A stretch of 64,000 nucleotides of DNA from Streptomyces sp. CB02414 (GCF_001905385.1 NZ_LIPF01000014.1:79684-143683); one strand, 5' to 3'. Numbered from the stretch's first letter, positions 41,204-54,581 are shown. Made by a program: numbers and translations. Notes: a model not told the origin generated them from the sequence alone.

Positions 41204-42943
41204 TCAGCGGGTGCCGCGGAGGTGGCAGAGGAGCAGACAGACGTCGTCGTCCCGCTCCGAGTCGCTGAGCAGCGGACTCAGGATGCCGTCCGCGGAGCCC
41301 TCCAGGTCCGCCTCCAGCGCCGCCGGGCCGAACGAGCCCAGCGCCTCGGCCAGCCGTGCGATGCCCGGGTCTATGCCCCGGGCGCGCCGCTCCACCAGGC
41401 CGTCCGTGTACAGGGCGAGTGTCGAACCCGGCGCCAGTGGCACCGTGTGGTCGGCGATTTCCTGCTTCAGTGGAATGCCCAGCATCGCGCCCGGTTTGGC
41501 ATCCAGGGTCCGGACCCGCCCGTCCGGGGTACGCAGCACCGGCGGCGGATGGCCGGCGGCGGCCCACGTGAGGGTGGGCTCGTCGGGGTGGAAGCGGGCG
41601 ATGACGGCCGTGGCGAACAGATCGGGCTGGAGGTGGTGCAGGAACGTGTGCAGCCGGGTCAGGAGCCGGCCGGGGCTGCCGCCGTCGACGGCGTAGGCCC
41701 GCAGCGCCGTACGCAGCTGACTCATCATCACCGCCGCGCGCAGCCCGTGCCCGGTGACGTCGCCGACCACGGCGATGACGCCGCCGTCCGGCTGCCGGAA
41801 CGCGTCGTACCAGTCGCCGCCGATGTTCAGCCCGTGGGTGGCCGGGAGGTAGCGCGCCGCCATCGCGAGCCCCGGCGGGGCGGGCAGTTCCGTGAGCAGG
41901 GCCCGCTGGAGCGTCTCCGCGATGTCGCGGTTGTGCTGGTAGCGCTGGGCGTGGTCGATCGCGATGCTGGCCCGCCGGGTCAGCTCGATGACCATCACGG
42001 CGTCGTCCGGGTCCCAGCGCTCCCCGGGCGGCGACAGGGTCACCACGCCGAGCGGCGCCTGCCGGGTCGGCAGCGGGATGCACAGCAGGGGGCGGTCCGG
42101 AGCCAGCGCCGAGGGCGGCTGGTCGTCGACGCCCGGCAGGTCGCCCGGATGCGGGGCGGCGTACTGCGGCCGGCCGGTGCGGGCGGCGACCACGGCGGCC
42201 GCCGGATGGGCGGGGCCCGGCCGGTCGCCGTCCTGGTCGAACAGCCAGACGTCGACGGAGGCGGCGTACTCGGGCACCAGCAGCTCCGGCAGCCGGCGCA
42301 CGATCTCGTGGTGGTCCAGCGACGCGGTCAGCACGGCGCTCGCGTCCGCCAGGAAGGTCAGCCGGCGCCGGGCGTTCTCCGCCTCCGTGCGCGCCTTGCG
42401 CTCGGCGGCGAACGCCTCCCGCTGGGCCCGTCCGGCGGCGTCCAGCTCGGCGTGCAGCGCCACCACGCCCTGGTTGGTCTGCTGCAGCTCCTCGCGGTGG
42501 AAGTCGACCAGGTGCTCCTGCTCGGTGAGCCGGTCCAGGACCAGCGCGGTGTCCTCGTCGGCCCCGAGCAGGGCCTCGGCCAGCGCGGCCGGGTCGTCCA
42601 CCGTGACGTCCGCCTCGGCGGCCGGCACCGCCTCCGGGCAGGGCACCGTGACCCGCCACGGCGGCTGGCCGGCGGCCGCGGCGTCGCGCGACGGTGTCAC
42701 CACCGCGTGCAGCACACCCCGGCCGGCCTCCGCCTCCGCAGTGGCGGGCGAGGCCGTGCCCGCCTCCAGCGTGAGCCGCCACGTACCGCCCTTGGTCAGG
42801 CACAGCCGCAGCTGCGCGCCGAGCGAGGCCAGCAGCCGGGCGCGCTCCAGCGGCGGCACGCCGTAGGCCGCGGCCAGGCGCGCGGTGGCGATGCGTGCCC
42901 GCGCCGCGTCGGTGATGTCGGTGATCTGCCAGGTACGGGTCAT
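41204..42943 (-). CDS. GAF-SpoIIE (PP2C) serine phosphatase, RsbU/RsbP-type
   Basis: This 579-aa protein starts at an ATG overlapping the upstream stop (ATGA). Its order is an N-terminal region (1-60) that may be a degenerate HATPase remnant, a coiled coil (about 137-200), a GAF-like sensor (about 200-345), and a SpoIIE-type PP2C domain (about 350-579). Metal-binding motifs GGDWYDA (375-381), GDVTGHG (394-400) and LYTDGLVERR are intact. Such enzymes dephosphorylate STAS antagonists to free sigma factors. It is the last gene of the rsbR-rsbS-rsbT-fusion-phosphatase operon, so RsbT-like kinases may activate it. Confidence 0.88.
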   Translation of the reverse strand: MTRTWQITDITDAARARIATARLAAAYGVPPLERARLLASLGAQLRLCLTKGGTWRLTLEAGTASPATAEAEAGRGVLHAVVTPSRDAAAAGQPPWRVTVPCPEAVPAAEADVTVDDPAALAEALLGADEDTALVLDRLTEQEHLVDFHREELQQTNQGVVALHAELDAAGRAQREAFAAERKARTEAENARRRLTFLADASAVLTASLDHHEIVRRLPELLVPEYAASVDVWLFDQDGDRPGPAHPAAAVVAARTGRPQYAAPHPGDLPGVDDQPPSALAPDRPLLCIPLPTRQAPLGVVTLSPPGERWDPDDAVMVIELTRRASIAIDHAQRYQHNRDIAETLQRALLTELPAPPGLAMAARYLPATHGLNIGGDWYDAFRQPDGGVIAVVGDVTGHGLRAAVMMSQLRTALRAYAVDGGSPGRLLTRLHTFLHHLQPDLFATAVIARFHPDEPTLTWAAAGHPPPVLRTPDGRVRTLDAKPGAMLGIPLKQEIADHTVPLAPGSTLALYTDGLVERRARGIDPGIARLAEALGSFGPAALEADLEGSADGILSPLLSDSERDDDVCLLLCHLRGTR

Positions 42944-44004
42944 GGGCCGTCCGGCGGGGTCGAGGCCAGCACGGCCACGGCGGTGTCGTCCCGCACCGGC
43001 CGGGCCGGACTGCTGGCGTCCCGGACCGTCACGGCCGCCGCGACCGCCGGATCGACCACCGTACGGCAGGTGTCGTCCGTCGGCGTCCAGCGGCTCGGCA
43101 GGCCGTCGCTGTGCAGGACCAGCACCCGGTCGTCCGCCCAAGCCGTCTCCTCCTCGCGCAGAGTGGTGGGCCGGTGGGTGCCGACGATGCCCGGCCGGGA
43201 GACCAGGTGCCGCCAGGTGCCGTTCTCGCACAGCCGGGCCCCGATATTGCCGACGCCCGCGAAGCGGAGCACCGAGGCACCGGTGTCGACCTGGGCCACC
43301 GCGACGGCCGCGCCGCGGGTCCCGGACAGCGCGGTGTCCAGCCGCCGCAGCGCCTCGGCCGGCGACAGATGCGCCGCGCCGCGCAGCGCCTCCACGGCGG
43401 CGGTGGAGGCACGGGCGGCCTCCGGGCCATGGCCCAGCCCGTCGGCCAGCATCAACGTCACCCGGTCCCCGGAGCGGACCCACGCCCAGGCGTCGCCCGA
43501 GTACTCCGCACCACCGAACGGCACGTTCACGGCCCCGGCCCGCACCCGGGCCGCCGGACCCCGGTCACGGGCCGTGACGCCGAGTACGGGGCCGATCCGG
43601 GCGACCACCACCGTGCCCCGGCCGGGGACGCTGTGCAGGTCGAAGTCGTCGGACAGTCGGGCGCAGGTGCCGAGACCGGCGCCGAGGGAGCCCGTCGTGG
43701 TGAAGCCGTCGCTCAGCGCGGCGGACACGTCGGCGATCCCGGGACCGTGGTCGACCGTCGCGACCTGCACGAGCAGGTTCCGCTCCCGGCCGGACGCGAG
43801 GACCGCGGGGGCGACGACGTCGATGAGGACCTGGCCGCCCCCGGCGTGCTTGAGCAGATTGGTCGCCAGCTCGGTCGCCACCAGCGCCGCCGTGGCGGTG
43901 CGCTGTTCGTCCAGTCCGGCCACGGACGCCGCGTGCTCCGCGGCCACCCGGGCGTCGCGCACCCGGGTGGAGTCGTGCACCGGTACGTCCCACACGCGCG
44001 GCAT
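42940..44004 (-). CDS. RsbT-like ATPase fused to an RsbX/SpoIIE-type phosphatase domain
   Basis: This 354-aa protein has an N-terminal HATPase (about 1-135: LVATELATNLLKHAGGGQVL as N box, VDHGPGIAD as G1, GSLGAGLGTCARL as G2) and a C-terminal PP2C-like domain (about 140-350: LMLADGLGHGPEAA, then VLVLHSDGLPSRW). RsbT kinases switch stressosomes on and RsbX resets them, so one polypeptide combines both activities. Its ATG shares a base with the rsbT stop (TGATG) and its own stop overlaps the next gene. Which substrates it phosphorylates or dephosphorylates is inferred. Confidence 0.85.
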   Translation of the reverse strand: MPRVWDVPVHDSTRVRDARVAAEHAASVAGLDEQRTATAALVATELATNLLKHAGGGQVLIDVVAPAVLASGRERNLLVQVATVDHGPGIADVSAALSDGFTTTGSLGAGLGTCARLSDDFDLHSVPGRGTVVVARIGPVLGVTARDRGPAARVRAGAVNVPFGGAEYSGDAWAWVRSGDRVTLMLADGLGHGPEAARASTAAVEALRGAAHLSPAEALRRLDTALSGTRGAAVAVAQVDTGASVLRFAGVGNIGARLCENGTWRHLVSRPGIVGTHRPTTLREEETAWADDRVLVLHSDGLPSRWTPTDDTCRTVVDPAVAAAVTVRDASSPARPVRDDTAVAVLASTPPDGP

Positions 44005-44447
44005 CAGGTCTCCTCACGCGGGCGGGGAGCCCGGCCCACCCAGGAGGTGACCCGCACGGTCGTGCCCGCCCCCGGATCGCTCTCGATCGCGAAGTCGTGC
44101 ACCAGCCGCCGCGCTCCGCCCAACCCCATGCCCAGCCCGCCGCCCGAGGTGAAACCGTCGCTGAGCGCCTGCTCCAGGTCCGCGATGCCCGGCCCCTCGT
44201 CGCTGAAGGTCAGCCGGAGGCCCTGCGCACCGCCCTCGGTGACCGGCTCCGTCTCCATCGTCCCGCCACCGCCGTACACCAGCGTGTTGCGGGCCAGTTC
44301 GCTGGCCGCCGTGACCAGCTTGGTCTGGTCCACCAGACCGAAGCCGAGCTGCGCGGCCGCCTGCCGCACGTGCTGACGTACCCACACCAGATCCATGTCC
44401 GAACGGATCGGCAGGCGGGCCTGGGCGCCCGCGGTGGTGGGCATCAC
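44004..44447 (-). CDS. rsbT: RsbT-type anti-sigma regulatory kinase
   Basis: This 147-aa small HATPase has VTAASELARNTLVYGGGG (N box), FSDEGPGIADLEQAL (G1) and SGGGLGMGLGGARRLV (G2), the RsbT pattern. The N-terminal LPIRSDMDLVWVRQHVRQAA segment is also typical. In stressosomes RsbT phosphorylates RsbS and RsbR, is released, and then activates an RsbU phosphatase. GTG 44447 overlaps the rsbS stop (GTGA), so translation is coupled. Confidence 0.88.
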   Translation of the reverse strand: MMPTTAGAQARLPIRSDMDLVWVRQHVRQAAAQLGFGLVDQTKLVTAASELARNTLVYGGGGTMETEPVTEGGAQGLRLTFSDEGPGIADLEQALSDGFTSGGGLGMGLGGARRLVHDFAIESDPGAGTTVRVTSWVGRAPRPREET

Positions 44448-44839
44448 AAACTCTCCCGGCGCAGGCCGCCGTAGCGGGACGACGGCGCGTGCTCCGTGAG
44501 CAGTTCCATGGCCACCTCGGTACTGAGCGCGGTGTGCACTCCCGGCAGCGTCAGGCCCAGCTCCACCAGGGTGATGGCGACCGCCGGCCGCATGCCGACG
44601 ACCACGGTCCGCGCGGCCAGCAGCTCGGTCTGCCCGGCGATCTCGGCCAGCACCCGGCCGAGGAAGGAGTCGACGATATCCACCCCGGAGATGTCGATGA
44701 CCACGCCCCTCGCCCCGCTGCGGGAGATGGTCTCGGCGAGGTCCTGCTGGAGCTGCTGGGCCGTGCTGTCGTGCAGGTCCCCCTGAAGGGTGACCAGCAG
44801 CACCTCGCCGAGCCTGAGCACCGGGACATGACCTGTCAC
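44444..44839 (-). CDS. rsbS: RsbS-type STAS protein (stressosome scaffold)
   Basis: This 131-aa single STAS domain (VPVLRLGEVLLVTLQGDLHD, VVIDISGVDIVDSFLGRVLA) is a stressosome core subunit. The phosphorylatable serine equivalent to B. subtilis RsbS Ser59 is Ser58 in VDSF. MRPAVAITLVELG matches the second phospho-site region, with Thr90. The GTG start follows GGGGG. It lies between rsbR and rsbT in the conserved R-S-T order. Confidence 0.88.
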   Translation of the reverse strand: MTGHVPVLRLGEVLLVTLQGDLHDSTAQQLQQDLAETISRSGARGVVIDISGVDIVDSFLGRVLAEIAGQTELLAARTVVVGMRPAVAITLVELGLTLPGVHTALSTEVAMELLTEHAPSSRYGGLRRESL

Positions 44840-44871
44840 GGGACCCCCGTGGGGCCCCGGGAACGCCCCGC

Positions 44872-45777
44872 TCACCGCGTGACCGTGCCGTTCGCCCCTG
44901 GGGTCACGATCCCGACCCCGAGCTGGTGCAGCACGTAGCCCAGCGCGTCGGCGAGGCTCGCCCGGGTCACCACGGTGCCCAGGTCCAGACCGAGGTGGAC
45001 CATCGTCTGCGCGATGGCCGGCCGGATGCCGGAGACGATGCACTCGGCGCCCATCAGCCGGGCCGCCGCGACCGTCTTCATCAGGTGCTGGGCCACCAGC
45101 GAGTCGACGGTCGGGACCCCGGTGATGTCCAGGATCGCGTACCGCGCCTGCTGCTCGACGATGGACTCGAGCAGCGTCTCCATCACGACCTGGCTGCGGG
45201 CGCTGTCCAGCGTGCCGATCAGCGGGACGGCCACGATGCCGTCCCACAGCTTGATCACCGGAGTGGCCACCTCCAGCAGCTGCAGCCGCTGGCGGTCGAT
45301 CAGCGCCTGCCCCTCGCTGAGCGCCGTCTGCATGACCACGACCCGCAGGGTGCCCATCAGCACGCTCAGCGTGGTGACGCAGTCCCGGGCGTGCTCGGCC
45401 GACGCGTCCGGGAGATCGGCCAGGAGCAGGTTCTCGACCGGCGGACGCAGGGTGGCCAGCTCGCTCGACACCTGGGCGGTGCTCAGCCCCGCCCGGGACC
45501 GGGCCGCGCCCATCCGGGCCAACTGCTCGCGCACCGCGGTGAATCCGGCGGCGTCCGGGTCCTCGACCCGGTCCGCGTCCGCGACTTGGGCCAGGGCGTC
45601 GACCACGGTCCTGCCCGCCTCGACCGCCTCGTCGCGGGAGACGGTGAACACGGCCCGGAACAAGGGCTCGTCCGCCCATCGCTGGGCGATCTGCTCACGG
45701 CGGCGCCGCAGAAAGTCCCTGACCTCGTGCGTCGGCGATCCCGCCGTTCCCTCCGCCTGATCCGGCACCTGTCCCAC
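44872..45777 (-). CDS. rsbR: RsbR-type stressosome sensor
   Basis: This 301-aa protein has an N-terminal helical RsbR sensor domain (about 15-165) and a C-terminal STAS domain (about 170-290: IKLWDGIVAVPLIGTLDSAR, then YAILDITGVPTVDSLVAQHL). Positions matching B. subtilis RsbRA Thr171 and Thr205 appear to be Ser192 and Ser226, still phosphorylatable. With RsbS it should build the stressosome that holds RsbT. GTG 45777 has GGATGAGGGA very close; GTG 45768 has better spacing and is an alternative. It is first in the rsbR-S-T-fusion-phosphatase operon. Confidence 0.87.
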   Translation of the reverse strand: MGQVPDQAEGTAGSPTHEVRDFLRRRREQIAQRWADEPLFRAVFTVSRDEAVEAGRTVVDALAQVADADRVEDPDAAGFTAVREQLARMGAARSRAGLSTAQVSSELATLRPPVENLLLADLPDASAEHARDCVTTLSVLMGTLRVVVMQTALSEGQALIDRQRLQLLEVATPVIKLWDGIVAVPLIGTLDSARSQVVMETLLESIVEQQARYAILDITGVPTVDSLVAQHLMKTVAAARLMGAECIVSGIRPAIAQTMVHLGLDLGTVVTRASLADALGYVLHQLGVGIVTPGANGTVTR

Positions 45778-45924
45778 TCCCTCATCCGCGTTGCGCCGCA
45801 GCGCCCATAAGGCTGCGCGGCGGCGACGTGTCTCTGCCGGGCGTCAACTGTAACCACCCGCCGACCTCGCACGACACCTGCTCCCGCACGAACGGTCCGG
45901 ATGAGCGTCGGGCAGGGCAGGAAC

Positions 45925-46317
45925 TCAGGCCTCCGGTATCTGCGGACCCTCCGGCTGGGCGTCGACGCGGGAGAGCGCCTCGTCGACGTTCTCCGAGACC
46001 GGCACCGTGATGCTCACTCCCGTGAGATCCAGCACCCGTCGCACCGCCGCGGTGGGGGCGATGATGTGCACGCTGCCCGGCAGCTCGCGGGCCTCCTGGT
46101 AGACGCGCAGAATGATGTTCATGCCGGAGGAGTCCATGAACGGGACCTCCGACAGATCCAGCAGGAAGTGCCGCCGCCCGTGGTGCAGTTGGTTGGCCAG
46201 GTGGTGCTGGAACTCGGTCGCCGTGTCGACGTCCAGGTATCCCGCCACCTTGAGCAGCGCGACCTCCTCCCGCTCCAGCGTCACCTCGACGGACAGCGGG
46301 TTCTGGGCTATGGGCAC
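45925..46317 (-). CDS. STAS domain anti-sigma factor antagonist (RsbV-like)
   Basis: This 130-aa RsbV/ArsI-like antagonist has VALLKVAGYLDVDTATEFQH and the phosphorylation loop LDLSEVPFMDSSGMN, with target Ser63. Unphosphorylated STAS proteins bind RsbW-like kinases and release sigma factors. GTG 46317 follows GGAGGT at 4 nt; longer in-frame starts lack a site. It is separated from rsbR by 147 bp and from the upstream ANTAR phosphatase by 116 bp, so it probably has its own promoter. Likely partners are the HATPases at 53636 or 54147, or those by the sigma genes. Confidence 0.87.
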   Translation of the reverse strand: MPIAQNPLSVEVTLEREEVALLKVAGYLDVDTATEFQHHLANQLHHGRRHFLLDLSEVPFMDSSGMNIILRVYQEARELPGSVHIIAPTAAVRRVLDLTGVSITVPVSENVDEALSRVDAQPEGPQIPEA

Positions 46318-46433
46318 GTGTACCTCCAACAATGCGGCCGGGCGGTGGAGCGTGATGTCCCACCGCGCACGGCGGTTACCCGCGAATCCGTCCGTCACAC
46401 CCCCCTGTCAGGACCGGACGTGCATGCCCCGCG

Positions 46434-48928
46434 TCACCCGACCCGGATGCCCACCAGGCACGTGTCGTCGTCCGTGTCCGACCTGCTGTAGGTGAGCAGC
46501 CGGTCCAGGTGCTGGTCGAGGGAGTCCGGCGCCGGACGGACCGTGTTCAGGAGCTGGGCCAGCGCCTCCTCCACCGAGCGGTCGCGGCGCTCGATCAGAC
46601 CGTCCGTGTACATCAGCAGCGTGTCCTCGGCCGCCAGCTGCACCTCGTCCTCCTCGTACGACGCCTCGGCCGCCGCGCCCAGCAGCATCCCCTTGACCAG
46701 CGGCAGCGGCCCCGCCTCGGCGCCCCGGACCAGCACCGGCGGCAGATGCCCCGCGCGGGCCCAGCGCAGCGTGCGCCGGGCCGGGTCGTACAGGCCGCAC
46801 ACCGCCGTGGCGGTGATGCCGCCGGTCAGGTGGTGCGCCACGATGTTGAGCCACGACAGCAGCTGGCCCGGACCGGCACCGGTCACCGCCAGGCCGCGCA
46901 GCGCGTTGCGCAGCACCACCATGCTGGTCGCCGCCTCTATGCCGTGGCCGGAGACGTCGCCCACGCACAGCAGCACCAGCCCGTTCGGCAGCCGCACGGC
47001 GTCGTACCAGTCGCCGCCCACCAGCTGCTCGGTCTCCGCGGGCCGGTACCGGACGGCCACCCGGAGGTCGGGCATCTCGAGCGGGGTCTGGGACGGCGGC
47101 ATGATCGCGTGCTGGAGCTGCAGGGTCAGCCGGGCGCGTTCGATGGCCTGCTGCTCGGTGTGCGCCAGCTGGTCGCGGGTGGCGGCGAGCGCCACCTCGG
47201 TCCAGTGCTGCGCCGAGATGTCCTGATAGGCCCCGCGTACGAGGAGCAGCCGGTCGTCGGTGTCCAGGACCGGTTCGGCGACCACCCGCACGTGCCGGGT
47301 CACCCCGTCGGGCCGCTGCAGCCGGAACGCCGCCGACGCCGGCCGCCGGTGGTGCAGCAGCGTGCGCAGGAACCGGCCGATGGTGACGGCGTCGTCCGGG
47401 TGGGCGTGCGCGGTCAGCTCCTCCAGCGGCACCGGGGCGCTCGACCGGGGGCGCCCGTAGAGGTCGAACAGCTGCCCGTTCCAGGTGATCTCACCGGTGA
47501 GCAGGTTCTCCTCGAAACCGCCGATGCGGCCGAGGCGCTGGGCGTGCTGGAGCAGGCTGGCCAGCCGGGCCGTCTCGTCCTCGATGCGCCAGATGAGCAG
47601 GACGGCGTTGCCGTGCCGGCTGACGCTGATGTCCGCGACCGCCGAGAGCGGAACCTGGTCCACCAGCGCGGTGAGGTTGATGCGCCGCGCCCGGAACGGC
47701 TCGCCGGTGGCGTACACCCGCTCCACGTTCTGGAACAGCTCGCTGTCCCCGGCGGCCATCGGGTAGGCCTCCAGCAGCAGCGCGCCCCCCACGACGGCAC
47801 GCGGCCGGCCGGCCGGGTCCAGGAAACTCTCGTTCACGTGCTGGATGCGGAAGTCCGCCAGATGCCCGTCGGCGTCCAGATGCGGCACCAGGACCAGCGC
47901 GGGGTCGTACAGCCCGTCGGCCAGGTCCATCAGCTCCACCGCGTCCGGCATGAGCCGGGGCTCCTGCCCGGCGCCGTGCGCCGGCACGTACGACTCCAGG
48001 GTGTGCGCGCACAGCTCCGCCAAGGCCTCCACCTGGCGCACCACCTGCGGCGGCTGCGGGGCCAGCGGCGCCGGCCAGACGATCTCCAGCACGCCGTGGA
48101 TGCGGCCCCCGGTGCCGGCGGGCACGGCGACCCGGCCGCCGTCCGGGTACTGGTGCCGGCCCACGCTGGGCAGCCCGGTCTCGGCCAGGGAGGTGAACCA
48201 CTGGCCCGTGCGCTCGGCCAGCCCGCACCGGGCCACCGTCGTCACGTCCGGCGGCACGTAGTGCCAGCGGGTGGCCTCGGCCGCGGAGAAGCCCGCGCTG
48301 CCGGCCAGGGTCAGCGACCCGTCGTACCCGGCCGCCCAGATGGCCACGGCGGCCGCGCCCAGCGGACGCAGCGCCTGCTTCAGCAGGGCGTCGGCGACGG
48401 CCTGGGTGTCGCCCGCGGCCAGCGCGCCGCTCTCGGCCGCCCTGAGGCGCACGGCGGCCGACTCCGCGCCCGCCGCCCCGGTGTCCGCGCCGTCGTCGGC
48501 GTCCGCACCGCGTACGGCGGCGGTGGCGGTGAGGAACGCGTCCGTCACCTCCGACACCCGGTCCCGGGCGGCCTGGTTGATCACGTCGACGGCGAACTCC
48601 AGCGGCGTCACCTGGGACTGCTCGGCCAGCTCGGCCAGCTGCCGGGCGGCCTGCGCCGGACCGCAGCCCAGCCGGGCGACCAGGACGCCCTTGGCCAGCT
48701 CGATCAGGGCCCGGCCCTCCGCCTCGGCCTGGGCGGCCCGCACCTCGCGGCTGAGCCGTTCCACCGTGGCCGCCAGCCGGCCCACGGGCGACAGCGGGGT
48801 CATGCCGCGCAGAGGGGCCGCCGGGCCGTCCACCGCGCAGGAGTGCGGCGGCCCGGACGCCGGGGGCGGCGCGGCGGAGGCGTCCCGGGGCGCGGCGCCG
48901 CCCGGCTCGCGGGGCTGTTCGGACGCGC

Positions 48929-48932
<4 letters not shown>
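46434..48932 (-). CDS. ANTAR-GAF-PAS-SpoIIE (PP2C) serine phosphatase
   Basis: This 832-aa signalling protein has an ANTAR-like three-helix module at about 55-125 (LIELAKGVLVARLGCGPAQA), a GAF domain at about 165-325, two PAS-like regions at about 340-600 (GGFEENLLTGEITWNGQLFD and a PAC end VRGAYQDISAQHW), and a SpoIIE/PP2C domain at about 605-832 (GGDWYDAV, VGDVSGHGIEA, MYTDGLIERR all intact). Its ATG overlaps the hybrid kinase stop (ATGA), implying a fixed ratio with that kinase. It probably dephosphorylates the neighbouring STAS protein. ANTAR usually binds RNA; in this context it may be structural. Confidence 0.88.
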
Positions 48933-52924
<3,992 letters not shown>

Positions 52925-53265
52925 GCGCACCCTCGTTCCGCTCCCCAGGAGCCCCCGGTACGAGGACTCGACAACCCCCTCCGGACCCGATGGCGCGGTC
53001 CGGTCACCTGTGCGTGCGTTCCCGCAGTTCACGGAACTGCTGAAGGATCTGCTCAGGAGAAAAATAGCCCAGAGGCCGCCCCGGGTCGCGGGCGCCGGCG
53101 AAAGCCGGGCGTCACCCGATGGAGCGGCCTGATCGAACGGGGGCCGAATGCGGCGGGCCCGGCCGGGTATCTGCTGCTGTGGAGCCGGTCCGGCCCGTGG
53201 CGTCGCCCGGCCCCGCAGTCGTCAGCACGGTCGGATCGATGCGGGAGGGAAGGGAAGGCGTGCCG
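52925..53265. other. 341-bp divergent intergenic region with inverted repeat
   Basis: No gene is seen between the hybrid kinase and the PRC-barrel gene. It contains the perfect 17-bp inverted repeat GCAGTTC-ACG-GAACTGC at 53024-53040, about 100 nt before the kinase ATG, a short A-rich patch at 53052-53057, and the SigB-type promoter at 53146-53170. Confidence 0.6.
53146..53170 (+). promoter_or_regulatory. SigB-type promoter candidate for PRC-barrel gene
   Basis: GAAT (53146-53149), 15 nt, then GGGTAT (53165-53170) fits GNNT-N14-16-GGGTAC/T, giving a leader of about 90 nt. Confidence 0.5.
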
Positions 53266-53631
53266 ATGGAGAGCATCTGGTCGTACGCGGCGGAAAGCGG
53301 TCATGTGGAGGGACAGGACCTCACCGGCTGCACCGTCGTCGCCACCGACGGCACCATCGGGCACGTGGACCGGCAGGCCGAGCACTTCGGCATGCGGCAC
53401 CTGATCGTGGACACCGGCGTCTGGGTCTTCGGCCGCAGCGTGCTCGTGCCGGTCGGCATGGTCAGGGGCATCGACCCCGGGGCACGCACGGTCACGGTCG
53501 CCTGCACCAGGGCACAGGTCAAGGCCGCGCCCCGGTTCCGCACCGACAGCGAGACGATGGACCGGCAGTATCTGGCGTCCGTCGGCGACTACTACCATCG
53601 GCTGCCGCCGCGGGAGACCTCCGCGGACTGA
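53266..53631 (+). CDS. PRC-barrel domain protein
   Basis: This 121-aa protein has a PRC-barrel at about 10-75 (DLTGCTVVATDGTIGHVDRQ, then HLIVDTGVWVFGRSVLVPVG), here of the 'AVR-type' that often carries a second short tail (RTVTVACTRAQVKAAPRF). It is similar in kind to the two PRC proteins at 1250-2247. ATG 53266 is 7 nt after GGAAGG. It is followed after 4 nt by an RsbW-like HATPase, so a stress-regulated operon is likely. Function unknown. Confidence 0.82.
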   Translation: MESIWSYAAESGHVEGQDLTGCTVVATDGTIGHVDRQAEHFGMRHLIVDTGVWVFGRSVLVPVGMVRGIDPGARTVTVACTRAQVKAAPRFRTDSETMDRQYLASVGDYYHRLPPRETSAD

Positions 53632-53635
53632 CCCG

Positions 53636-54130
53636 GTGCCGAACGACAGCACGGCGAACACCAGGGACACCACTGACATGGAACCAACCGACGGGATCAC
53701 CACGGCCTCGTCCGGCGTCACGGCGCCCGACGGGCCGGCCTCCACCGCCGTGACCAGCGCGGCGGCGGCACGCGCGTACGCGGAGTCGGTGGCGCGTGCG
53801 CAGTGGGGAGCGGGCCGCGGGGTGCGCGAGGAGGACGTCGTCGACCTGCTGCTCGTCGTCTCGGAGCTGGTGACCAACGCGATCCGCCACGGCGAGGGAC
53901 TGGCCGGCTTCGAGGTCCGGCCCACGGACGAGGGGATGTGGATCGCCGTCCACGACCACAGCGCGGTCGTGCCGCGTGCCGCGTACGCGTTCCCCACCCG
54001 GCACCGCGGGAGCGGCTACGGCTGGCCGCTGGTGGCCCGCCTGGCCCGTGACATCGCCGTGGACCGCCGGCCGGCGGGCGGCAAGACGATCAGCGTGCTG
54101 GTGCCGCTGCGCGACGCCGGCGCTCCCTGA
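53636..54130 (+). CDS. ATP-binding protein, RsbW-like HATPase
   Basis: This 164-aa protein has an N-terminal low-complexity Thr/Ala stretch (1-45) and a GHKL domain with LLVVSELVTNAIRHGEG (N box), HDHS (G1-like) and GSGYGWPLVARLARD (G2). Such proteins act as sigma-binding kinases for STAS antagonists. GTG 53636 starts 4 nt after the PRC gene stop; ATG 53678 is an alternative with AGGGA upstream. It is convergent with a second HATPase gene 16 nt away. Likely partners are the STAS protein at 45925 and one of the two SigB-type sigma factors. Confidence 0.8.
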   Translation: MPNDSTANTRDTTDMEPTDGITTASSGVTAPDGPASTAVTSAAAARAYAESVARAQWGAGRGVREEDVVDLLLVVSELVTNAIRHGEGLAGFEVRPTDEGMWIAVHDHSAVVPRAAYAFPTRHRGSGYGWPLVARLARDIAVDRRPAGGKTISVLVPLRDAGAP

Positions 54131-54146
54131 CGGAGCCGGGCGCCGC

Positions 54147-54581
54147 TCACCACGGCAGGAAGACGTGGATGTCCTTGCCCCGCTCGCCGGTGACGACGCT
54201 CACCTGGTCGGAGAGGGTATGGATCAGATGCCAGCCGATGCCCCCGCCGCCGCTGCTCGGATGGAAGGGGCGCGGCGCGGGCTCCGTCGTACTGGTGTCG
54301 TGCATCACCACGTGCACGCCGTCGAAGGTACGCCGCAACCGCAGCTGGAAAGGCCCGGGGGCGTACTGCACCGCGTTCGCCGCCAGTTCGGTGACGACGA
54401 GCAGGATGTCGTCCCAGTGCTCGGGCTGTGCGGGCGGTGCCGCACGGGCCAGGTCGTAGAGGAACTCCTCCGCGACCAGGCGCGCACCGGTCACATTGTG
54501 CAGCTCCCCGGTGAAGCTGGCGGTGCGGTTCGTGATCTCCTCGGAAGCCAGTGTCCTGTCCCAACGCGACTCGGCTGCCAT
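54147..54581 (-). CDS. ATP-binding protein, RsbW-like HATPase
   Basis: This 144-aa GHKL ATPase has ILLVVTELAANAVQYAPG (N box), MHDTSTTEP (G1-like) and GGGGIGWHLIHTLSD (G2). It differs considerably from the neighbouring HATPase at 53636, so they are not a recent duplication. ATG 54581 follows GGGAAGG. A perfect 10-bp hairpin upstream (54654-54678) separates it from the acyl-CoA synthetase gene, suggesting an independent promoter. A role in a partner-switch is inferred from family and context. Confidence 0.82.
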   Translation of the reverse strand: MAAESRWDRTLASEEITNRTASFTGELHNVTGARLVAEEFLYDLARAAPPAQPEHWDDILLVVTELAANAVQYAPGPFQLRLRRTFDGVHVVMHDTSTTEPAPRPFHPSSGGGGIGWHLIHTLSDQVSVVTGERGKDIHVFLPW

